Positions 57,504 to 64,000 of a DNA stretch of 64,000 nt are shown here, piece after piece. The translations under genes were made by a program, and so were the position numbers. Positions within the stretch are counted from its first letter, which is position 1. Every line of letters starts with the position of its first letter. Under the pieces are notes generated by a model, which searched no databases, was not told the origin of the DNA, and saw only the letters and a list, made by a program, of their open reading frames with translations. Source of the stretch: Geomonas paludis (lineage in GTDB: Bacteria; Desulfobacterota; Desulfuromonadia; Geobacterales; Geobacteraceae); NCBI RefSeq assembly GCF_014193585.1, contig NZ_BLXY01000015.1, positions 16,065 through 80,064 on the forward strand. Reading direction: 5' to 3'.

Positions 57504-57505
57504 TG

Positions 57506-57580
57506 TGGCTGGGGCGCCAGGGATCGAACCTGGGAATGACGGGATCAAAACCCGTTGCCTTACCGCTTGGCGACGCCCCA
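57506..57580 (-). tRNA. tRNA-Gln (anticodon TTG)
   Basis: On the minus strand the 75-base gene starts TGGGGCG, has a D-arm, an ACGGG stem with the TTTTGAT anticodon loop (TTG at 57546-57548), a GGTTCGATCC T-arm and an acceptor closing CGCCCCA with the CCA end encoded (57506-57508 in reverse). It lies 19 bases after ispE and is probably part of the same transcript. Confidence 0.97.
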
Positions 57581-57598
57581 ATAATCTATTCGTTTCTC

Positions 57599-58441
57599 TT
57601 ACAGCGTCTGCACCGCTTCCGCGAACCAGCCGCGCGCTACGGCAATATCAGTTGCAGCTTTCTTGGCGACTGCTTCGTCTTCGAAGATGCCGAAGACGGT
57701 GGCGCCGCTGCCGGACATCAAGGAACCGCTGGCTCCGGCCGCTAGCAGCATGTCCTTCACCTCGTTCAGCAGCGGATGTTTCCCGCAGGTAACCGGTTCG
57801 AGGTCGTTGGACAAAAGCTCGGCAACTTCTGCCGCACTGCTGTATGAATCGCGGATTATAGTGGCGGGACCTTTCTCTGTCAATATTAAATTTTGATAGA
57901 CCCAGGCGGTTGAGACATGGATGCCGGGATTTATCAGAACCACCCACAGACTCGGCATGGATGCCATGGCTGTGAGTTTGTCGCCAATCCCTTCAGCCAA
58001 AGCGGTTTTCTTGAAGATGAAGAAGGGGACGTCGGCACCGAGCTTCACCCCTATCTCCATGAGCCGCTCATCGGAAAGCCCCAGTCCCAGGAGCCGGTTG
58101 ACGCCCATGAGCACGGTGGCGGCGTCGCTGCTGCCACCGCCCAGACCGGCGGCCACCGGGATGCGCTTGTCGATGACGATGTCGATACCTGCCTCTTTGC
58201 CGGACAGCTTCAGGAGCGCATCGGCCGCGCGCCAGGCGATGTTGCCGGGCCCGTCGGGTACACCCTTCTTGCCGCAGGTGACGCGGATGCCGGGGGTCAC
58301 GCTCAAGGCAATGGTGATCTCGTCACACAGACCGACCCGCTGCATAACCATGCGCAGGTCGTGATAGCCGTCCGGCCTCTTCCCAAGCACGTCCAACCGG
58401 TAGTTCACCTTGGCTGGCGCCTGTAATTGCAGTTTCTCCAC
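57599..58441 (-). CDS. ispE: 4-diphosphocytidyl-2-C-methyl-D-erythritol kinase
   Basis: The 280-residue GHMP kinase acts in the non-mevalonate isoprenoid pathway with Dxr (33.5 kb). The start [24 protein letters not shown] and the ATP motif [17 protein letters not shown] are clear. The third GHMP motif [14 protein letters not shown] is near the C-terminus. It is 33 bases after truD and before tRNA-Gln. Confidence 0.95.
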   Translation of the reverse strand: MEKLQLQAPAKVNYRLDVLGKRPDGYHDLRMVMQRVGLCDEITIALSVTPGIRVTCGKKGVPDGPGNIAWRAADALLKLSGKEAGIDIVIDKRIPVAAGLGGGSSDAATVLMGVNRLLGLGLSDERLMEIGVKLGADVPFFIFKKTALAEGIGDKLTAMASMPSLWVVLINPGIHVSTAWVYQNLILTEKGPATIIRDSYSSAAEVAELLSNDLEPVTCGKHPLLNEVKDMLLAAGASGSLMSGSGATVFGIFEDEAVAKKAATDIAVARGWFAEAVQTL

Positions 58442-58473
58442 AACTAACTCCTTCCACCCCCGGGGGGACGGAT

Positions 58474-59670
58474 TTATTGATCTTTCATTACCTCGCTCAG
58501 GACGCAGGTGGCGTAGGCTCCGCGCGGCAGAGAGAAGTCGAAGAGCAGGTCGCTGTCATCCTGACGCACTGAGGCAGCCGACAGCGGCACGCGCAGCGGG
58601 CGGCGCTCCCCTTCCATGCGCAGCCCCCCGGAGAGATTGAAACTGTCTGGTACCAGCCCCTCGGCGGCCAGAATCCCGGCTTCCAGCTCCCCCTGCGCCC
58701 CCTTGGCTTCCATCATGGTGCAGCCGAACATGGGGCCGGTAGCCGAAATCTCGAAGGCCTGGACGCGCGGCGCCTCGGCGGCGGGGTCCTGAACCAGGAA
58801 ACAGGCGCCGTTGTCGTGCTTGAAGGCGATGTCACCCTCTTCCACCTGGTCCAGACGATCCATCCTCTGCTCCAGCACGAGGTCGAACAGGGAAGACTGG
58901 AAGGCGGAGAGGTACAGCCTTTTCATGCGCGGCTGTACCGCGTGAAAGGCCTTCTCGTAGGCGTCGGGACGCTGCAGCAATCGTCCCAGCAGTTCGCGCT
59001 CGGTACGGAAGTGTCCGGGGAACAGGGAGAGGCTTCCGGCCAGGTCTCCCTGCCGGTACGCTTCGATAGCCTGCCGCCAGCGCTCATCGGCCACCTGGGT
59101 GGGATCCCCGATCAGCGTGTCGATCGCAGCCTTGAAGTCCCGACGCAGCATGGCCGCGCCAATGTCGTGTGTGTTTCCCTGAACACCGTAGCGCTGCACG
59201 CCGAACCGGTTCGGCACGCCCCGGGACGTCAGCACGGCAAGTACCGCCTCGGCCTGCGCCAGCGCGCCAGGCGCCACGTCACGGACCCTGATTTCGAAGC
59301 GGTTCCCCTTCAGGTGCCCAAGTCTCAGCTTGTTGCCATGCAGGACGGCGGAGAGCACCTTGATGCCGGGGATGTCCAGCGCACGCACCTTGTCGGGTGC
59401 GACGCGGGGGATAGAGACTGTCTGGCGGGTGATGCCTACGGCGTCCTTCATCCCGGCATAGCCGACATCCCGCTCCTGCACGCCCAGCGCCTTGGCGAGG
59501 CGGCGCACCGCCTCCAAGGTGGTGATGCCGCGTTTCTCGATGGCGACGTAACAGTGCTCCCCCTGCCCGCTGGGCAGATAGGCGGGTATCTCCTCTACAA
59601 TGAACTCCTCGGGGGAATTTTTTATGGTGCCGCCGGTACCGGGTACCTCGGCAGTTAAATATCTCTGCAC
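58474..59670 (-). CDS. truD: tRNA pseudouridine(13) synthase TruD
   Basis: The 398-residue enzyme makes pseudouridine at position 13 of some tRNAs. The TruD catalytic motif [14 protein letters not shown] (Asp) is near residue 78, and the N-x-F-x-R type NRFEIRVRD and NRFGVQRYG motifs are present. A TRUD insertion domain lies at about 150-310. It starts the truD-ispE-tRNA-Gln unit. Confidence 0.93.
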   Translation of the reverse strand: MQRYLTAEVPGTGGTIKNSPEEFIVEEIPAYLPSGQGEHCYVAIEKRGITTLEAVRRLAKALGVQERDVGYAGMKDAVGITRQTVSIPRVAPDKVRALDIPGIKVLSAVLHGNKLRLGHLKGNRFEIRVRDVAPGALAQAEAVLAVLTSRGVPNRFGVQRYGVQGNTHDIGAAMLRRDFKAAIDTLIGDPTQVADERWRQAIEAYRQGDLAGSLSLFPGHFRTERELLGRLLQRPDAYEKAFHAVQPRMKRLYLSAFQSSLFDLVLEQRMDRLDQVEEGDIAFKHDNGACFLVQDPAAEAPRVQAFEISATGPMFGCTMMEAKGAQGELEAGILAAEGLVPDSFNLSGGLRMEGERRPLRVPLSAASVRQDDSDLLFDFSLPRGAYATCVLSEVMKDQ

Positions 59671-59932
59671 TGCTCCTCCATCCCGAACGATCTATCGGTC
59701 CGGGCATCATACCCAGTAGCAGGTCCGGTTTCAACTGGTTTGTTCCTGCCAATCTCTCTCCACAGCTACGGATGTTGTTTTGCAAAGCAGTGTCATCACC
59801 GGGAGGTGATGCGACTTCGTTTATTTAGAATAAACTTTTTTCGATCACAAGCGAGATCGATAAAGCAAACCGCAATTGTCACTGATATACTGATGCGGGA
59901 GCAGTTATATCGAAGCCAAAGGGGAATGAAGC

Positions 59933-62896
59933 ATGACCAGCAAGGCCAATGTCAGAAGAAGCGTCGCCAATGAGCTTTCCGAGAACCGCAAGTGGCTGAG
60001 AGAGCAGGTAAATCCATACTTCTTCACATCGATGCAGGACGAGCCGGAAGCGCTTCTGCTTCTGGAGCGCGAGCTTCGTTCCCTCAAGAGCAACCGGCGC
60101 CTGATCCTGGCGGACCGCGACAAAAGCCTGATCCTGGCCAGGGTCAACGAACCCGGCTCGCTGTACGATTCGCTACGGCACTTCCAGGACCGGGAGATCT
60201 CCTATGCCATGATCACCCATTCCGACGGCCCCATGCCCGGCATGAATCAGGCCCTGGAGATACAGCGCTTCGAGTTCGACCGCAAGAGTAACGACGACAT
60301 CAAGGCCTGGAAGGATCTGCAACTCCCCCTGGGGCTGATGCGCAAGATCGCCGCGGAGCTGCGCGCGACCTACCCCGAGTTCGACATGAAGGAGTTCGAC
60401 CGCCTGCTCAAGATCCTGTGGCTCAACAATGAAAGCTACGTGAAGGTGGCTTCGCCGCTGCGTGTGGCCCAGGTGCTGCAACTGCTGCAGAAGTCGAGCA
60501 GGAGCGGCGGCTTGTACCTGCACGTCGAGCCGACCCCGGACGTCAAGATATCGAGGGTGCATTTCGCGGTGGCCAACCCGCCCCAGAAGGAGTTCCTGCT
60601 GCAACTCATGGAGGTGTTCAACCGGCTCGACCTGGGGGTCAACCGCGCCTACTGTCTCACTATCTCCAACGGCATCCACCCCTACTTCCTGGGGACATTC
60701 CTGGTGAACCGGCGCTCCGGCGAGGTGCTGGAGCCGGGATCGGAGCTGTACCGCAGGCTGCAGCAGGAGCTTTACAACACCCAGATCGTTTCGACAAAGA
60801 GCTACACCTACCGCGAGTTCGTCACCAACAACGTCATGGCCGGCGAGGAAGCATCCCTCGTGAACGCCTTCATCGCGTTCTGCCACACCAACCTGGCCCA
60901 CAACCAGCCGGACCGCTTCGGACTGGACGACGTGCAGAACGCTTTTCACGCGCACCCCGAGATGTCGCTGCAGCTTGTGAAGCTGTTCAAGGCCCGCTTC
61001 GATCCCGCCATCACCGAGAGCCACCCGCTCTACGCTTCCATCAGGGAGGAGACGGTGCGGGCGGTGAGCGACTACAACACGGGCCACCGCTACCTGGACG
61101 AGGTACGCCGCGCCATCTACCGCTGCTGCCTCATCTTCATCACCCATACCTTGAAGACCAACTTCTTCGTGCTGGAGAAGCAGGCCTTCGCCTTCCGGCT
61201 CGACCCCACGTATCTTACCGAACTGGGGCCGGCCTTTACGGCAGACCTGCCGCAGGCGCTCCCCTTCCGGGTCACCTTCTTTTTCAGCCGCTTCGGGTTT
61301 GGCTACCACATCGGCTTTTCCGACATCGCGCGCGGCGGCTGGCGCACCGTCATCGCCCGCAACATGGACGACTTCATCACCAACTCGAACACCATCTTCA
61401 GGGAGAACTTCGTGCTGGCGCACACCCAGCACCTGAAGAACAAGGACATCTACGAGGGGGGCTCGAAGCTGGTGCTGATCCTGGACTCCTCCGACCTGCA
61501 GCGCGGCGGCGAGCGCCAGATGGAGAACTGGCGCCTGTACAAGCTGCAGCACGGCGTCACCAACGCCTTCCTGGACATCTTCGTGACCGATCACGGGGTG
61601 GCCAGGTCGCCCGCGGTGGTGGATTACTACCGGGAAGACGAGCCGATCGAGTTGGGGCCGGACGAGAATATGCACGACTCCATGATCGAGAACATCGCGC
61701 GCATCTCCAAACGGCGCGGCTACATCCTCGGCATCGGCATCATGTCCAGCAAGGAGGTGGGGATCAACCACAAGGAGTACGGCGTCACCTCGACCGGCGT
61801 GGTGAAGTTCGCCGAGATCACCATGGCCGAGCTGGGCATCGACATCTACCGCGACCCCTTCAGCGTCAAGTTCACCGGCGGCCCCAACGGGGACGTCGCG
61901 GGCAACGCCATGCGCATCCTGTTGGAGCGCGCCCCGCAGGTGGCCATCAAGCTGGTGCTGGACGGCACCGCCGCCCTGTGCGATCCGGAGGGGGCTGACC
62001 GCAAGGAGTTGGGGCGCATCGTGCTGCAGCAGGATCTGGATGCCTTCGATCCGCAGGCGCTGCACCCGGGGGGCTTCCTGCTCTACCGCAGCGGCAGCCG
62101 GCGCGACGGACTGCGCGAACTGTACCGGAAGGTGAGCAAGACCGCCGAGGGGCTCAGGGAGGAGTGGATCTCCACCGACGAGTTTTCCAGGGTCTATGCA
62201 GGCCTTCCCTTCACGGTGAAGACCGACCTCTTCATCCCCGCAGGCGGGCGACCGGAGACGATCGACAAGGACAACTGGCAGAATTACCTGCTGCCCAACG
62301 GCGCCCCTTCCGCGGGAGCCATCGTCGAGGGGGCCAACTCCTTCATCACTCCGGAAGCGCGCGTGCAGTTGCAGAAGAAGGGAGTCATCATCATGCGCGA
62401 CGCCTCGGCCAACAAGTGCGGCGTCATCTCCTCCTCCTACGAGATCATCGCCAACCTGCTCCTTACCGAGACGGAATTCATGGCGCACAAGGAGCGTTAC
62501 GTACAGGACGTCCTGGAGATACTGGAACAGCGTGCGGCGGACGAGGCGCGACTGATCCTGAAACGGCGCCGCGAACAGCCGGGACTTCTGTGCACCGAGA
62601 TCTCCGACGCCTTAAGCGGCGAGATCAACGAGCAGTACGCGACCATCTACCGCTTCTTCCAGAACCGGCCACAGCTCTGCCTGCAGCCCATCTACCGGAA
62701 GGCGATCCTCGCCCACCTGCCCAAGATGCTGAGGGAGGAGCCCAAGTACGCCAAGCGCATCAGGAACCTGCCGCAGAAGTACCTCTTCGCCATTCTCGCC
62801 GCCGAGATCGGCTCATCGCTCGTCTACCGCGGCGACCGCGAGGCCGATTTCGAGGCGACGCTCAAGGGGCACCTGATGCGGATGTTCGGGGAGTAA
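59933..62896 (+). CDS. Large NAD-dependent glutamate dehydrogenase
   Basis: The 987-residue enzyme belongs to the GDH2-like NAD-GDH class (about 110-115 kDa), smaller than the 180-kDa class. It deaminates glutamate to 2-oxoglutarate. The N-terminal regulatory part (about 1-440) is followed by the catalytic region with FSDIARGGWRTVIARN and GGSKLVLIL, and the NAD-binding region with GGPNGDVAGNAMRILLE. The rest closes with GAIVEGANSFITPEAR. AAGGGG precedes ATG 59933. It is a single gene. Confidence 0.92.
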   Translation: MTSKANVRRSVANELSENRKWLREQVNPYFFTSMQDEPEALLLLERELRSLKSNRRLILADRDKSLILARVNEPGSLYDSLRHFQDREISYAMITHSDGPMPGMNQALEIQRFEFDRKSNDDIKAWKDLQLPLGLMRKIAAELRATYPEFDMKEFDRLLKILWLNNESYVKVASPLRVAQVLQLLQKSSRSGGLYLHVEPTPDVKISRVHFAVANPPQKEFLLQLMEVFNRLDLGVNRAYCLTISNGIHPYFLGTFLVNRRSGEVLEPGSELYRRLQQELYNTQIVSTKSYTYREFVTNNVMAGEEASLVNAFIAFCHTNLAHNQPDRFGLDDVQNAFHAHPEMSLQLVKLFKARFDPAITESHPLYASIREETVRAVSDYNTGHRYLDEVRRAIYRCCLIFITHTLKTNFFVLEKQAFAFRLDPTYLTELGPAFTADLPQALPFRVTFFFSRFGFGYHIGFSDIARGGWRTVIARNMDDFITNSNTIFRENFVLAHTQHLKNKDIYEGGSKLVLILDSSDLQRGGERQMENWRLYKLQHGVTNAFLDIFVTDHGVARSPAVVDYYREDEPIELGPDENMHDSMIENIARISKRRGYILGIGIMSSKEVGINHKEYGVTSTGVVKFAEITMAELGIDIYRDPFSVKFTGGPNGDVAGNAMRILLERAPQVAIKLVLDGTAALCDPEGADRKELGRIVLQQDLDAFDPQALHPGGFLLYRSGSRRDGLRELYRKVSKTAEGLREEWISTDEFSRVYAGLPFTVKTDLFIPAGGRPETIDKDNWQNYLLPNGAPSAGAIVEGANSFITPEARVQLQKKGVIIMRDASANKCGVISSSYEIIANLLLTETEFMAHKERYVQDVLEILEQRAADEARLILKRRREQPGLLCTEISDALSGEINEQYATIYRFFQNRPQLCLQPIYRKAILAHLPKMLREEPKYAKRIRNLPQKYLFAILAAEIGSSLVYRGDREADFEATLKGHLMRMFGE

Positions 62897-62913
62897 AGCA
62901 CGTCGAGACAAAA

Positions 62914-62944
62914 AAGAGGGGGCCGTGATCATCACGGCCCCCTC
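62914..62944. terminator. Palindromic terminator between GDH and the ccdA-like remnant
   Basis: A 14-bp perfect palindrome (GAGGGGGCCGTGAT and its complement, with one central C) starts 20 bases after the GDH stop. The minus strand has TTTTTT, so it serves trmB and the remnant best; on the plus strand the T-run is short. Confidence 0.85.
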
Positions 62945-62970
62945 TTCAAGTTGGTAAAGTGACTGATACT

Positions 62971-63129
62971 TCAGATGACTCCCATGTCATCCGAAAGCAA
63001 CCCGCCCTCTATCATTTCGTTGTAGGACTCAAACGATTTCCTGTTTTCATTCCTCCAACGCTCGAGGTCTCTCTCCTCAACGCCACGCAACCCGATGTCG
63101 GCCTGCGTTTTTTCGGTTTCACCTATCAA
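62971..63129 (-). pseudogene. CcdA-like antitoxin C-terminal remnant
   Basis: An open frame of 52 codons directly after trmB starts at a TTG. It reads ...EERDLERWRNENRKSFESY..., close to the toxin-binding C-terminal part of CcdA antitoxins (RW-x-EN-x2-x-x-x-YN). The N-terminal ribbon-helix-helix DNA-binding part is missing, and there is no ccdB downstream. It is probably a fragment of a lost toxin-antitoxin module. Translation is uncertain because SD-like AAGGTAG is close to the start. Confidence 0.6.
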
Positions 63130-63130
63130 G

Positions 63131-63754
63131 CTACCTTACCTTGTAGTGCATGAAGTAGATCTGCTTCCCTTCCGCCATGAACTTGCGCATGTACTTGGAG
63201 AGGTGGTAGCCGGGGAACTCGTGGCGGTAGAGATCGATCCCGAACTGGTTTTCCAGGGCGGCAATACCGGGGAGCGCGTTGGCGACGTCGATGCCGTAGT
63301 CGTCGAAGTCGGTGGCGAAGAAGAAATCGGCTCCGGGAACCATGTAGTCCAGGAGGAACTCGATGAACTCTTTGTTCACCAGGCGCCGTTTGCGATGCCG
63401 CTTCTTGGGCCAGGGATCGGGGCAGTTGATGTAGACGGCGGAGAGGCTCCCCTTGGGGATGCGCTCGGTGACGAAGGCGCGGGCCTCGTCGCGCACCACG
63501 CGCACGTTGGTGACGCCATGGCGGTCGATGCGGCGGCAGGTCTTGTCGCATCCCTTGTTGTAGAAATCGATGGCGACGAAGTTGGTGTCGGGCTGATCCA
63601 GGGCGGTCTTGAGCATGAAGTCACCCACGCCGCAGCCGATCTCGAGGGCAAGCCTGTTGTCGTTGCCGAAAATGCCCGGCCAGTCGGGCGGGGTGGGAAG
63701 GTCCTGGAGTCTCAGGTAGTTGGGTGATTCGATGTGAATGAAGGATTGCGTCAT
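63131..63754 (-). CDS. trmB: tRNA (guanine-N7-)-methyltransferase
   Basis: The 207-residue Rossmann-fold methyltransferase makes m7G46 in t[20 protein letters not shown] is the SAM-binding loop and [18 protein letters not shown] is the family signature. AAGAGG precedes ATG 63754; the 37-residue extension has no similarity. The stop codon is followed at once by the CcdA-like remnant. Confidence 0.95.
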   Translation of the reverse strand: MTQSFIHIESPNYLRLQDLPTPPDWPGIFGNDNRLALEIGCGVGDFMLKTALDQPDTNFVAIDFYNKGCDKTCRRIDRHGVTNVRVVRDEARAFVTERIPKGSLSAVYINCPDPWPKKRHRKRRLVNKEFIEFLLDYMVPGADFFFATDFDDYGIDVANALPGIAALENQFGIDLYRHEFPGYHLSKYMRKFMAEGKQIYFMHYKVR

Positions 63755-63897
63755 CGGTACCTCTTGCGGATTTTGTCGCGGGGGAAGATAACACAAAAAG
63801 CAGGTCACGCAAAGCCGCAAAGGCGCTAAAAGCAAAAAGCATTTGAGACGGAGGCCGAACAGCATAAAGCTTTAACGCAAAGCAACCGTGTTCTCTG

Positions 63898-64000
63898 TCA
63901 AGCAAAAGCGTGGCTATCGCTCCAAGGCTGGTTATCTCTGAGCATTGCATTCAGTATGACCAGGAGCTTTCGCATCGTAGCGGTTATAGCCACCTTGTGC
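63898..64000 (-). mobile_element. C-terminal end of an IS110-family transposase (partial)
   Basis: The minus strand reads HKVAITATMRKLLVILNAM and goes on with LRDNQPW to a TGA at 63898-63900. This is the typical C-terminus of IS110-type DEDD transposases (KxAxxA-x-RKLLVILNAM-x-RD-x-x-PW). The remainder lies beyond the window. The region 63755-63897 upstream of trmB has a family D word (63806-63823) but no other gene. Confidence 0.8.

Noticed and set aside
57506..57580. Integration site (attL/attR) at tRNA-Gln
   Set aside because: I could not find a second copy of the tRNA 3' end in the island or an integrase gene.

Overview
The window is about 64 kb of GC-rich chromosome from a bacterium of the Geobacter group (Desulfuromonadia; most like the Geomonas / Citrifermentans / G. 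bemidjiensis side). This rests on gene content and order: an ilvD-ilvB-ilvN-psd-pssA-leuA block with a T-box leader before leuA, the rpsB-tsf-pyrH-frr-uppS-cdsA-dxr-rseP-tsaB block, a P460 cytochrome, DUF4382 and SYLF genes under GEMM riboswitches, a large NAD-dependent glutamate dehydrogenase, and many Geobacter-style dispersed intergenic repeats. The genus is an inference; there is no rRNA gene in the window.

Layout. 1-12 kb: a secreted DUF11-type protein, DUF4911-tldD, a membrane C13 (legumain-like) peptidase, class II DAHP synthase, pepA, an EEP-phosphatase/phospholipase D pair, a small Cys/His protein and an M16 peptidase. 12-17 kb: cytochrome P460, a CruF-like carotenoid protein, and an Mla-type lipid transport operon (repeat protein-mlaE-mlaD, no ATPase). 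17-25 kb: leuCD, a LOG protein, a cold-shock protein with a long leader, a secreted metalloprotease with a CFI-box C-terminus, and leuA behind a T-box. 26-32 kb: pssA-psd, ilvBN, ilvD. 32-39.5 kb: the conserved isoprenoid/phospholipid/translation block. 39.7-42.3 kb: divergent ilvY/ilvC, with a long enterobacterial-type ilvC. 42-50.8 kb: an alpha/beta hydrolase, an OB-fold protein, and the ribosomal and translation block rplI-DUF2232-rpsR-rpsF, ychF-pth-rplY-prs. 50.8-57.5 kb: an accessory island. 57.5-64 kb: tRNA-Gln, ispE, truD, NAD-GDH, a CcdA-like remnant, trmB, and the end of an IS110-type transposase.

The most interesting part is the 50.8-57.5 kb island. It holds two GEMM-I riboswitches about 1.9 kb apart in the same direction, each with its own intrinsic terminator. 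Both have A at the position that is G in c-di-GMP-binding GEMM-Ia RNAs, which is the signature of the Geobacter GEMM-Ib class that senses 3',3'-cGAMP. The first precedes a small secreted protein, a DUF4382 lipoprotein and a bacteriohemerythrin; the second starts just after the hemerythrin stop codon and precedes a SYLF lipid-binding protein. A PilZ gene, a periplasmic carbonic anhydrase, an isochorismatase-family hydrolase and a 21-bp degenerate repeat array lie in the same island, which separates tRNA-Gln/ispE from prs/rplY/pth/ychF.

Branched-chain amino acid synthesis is spread over four loci with different control: leuCD (no leader seen), leuA (T-box, probable CUC leucine specifier), ilvD/ilvBN, and ilvC (IlvY). 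Other points of note are a probable AUC start codon for cdsA, an uncharacterised repeat protein translationally coupled to MlaE, and several families of dispersed palindromic repeats.
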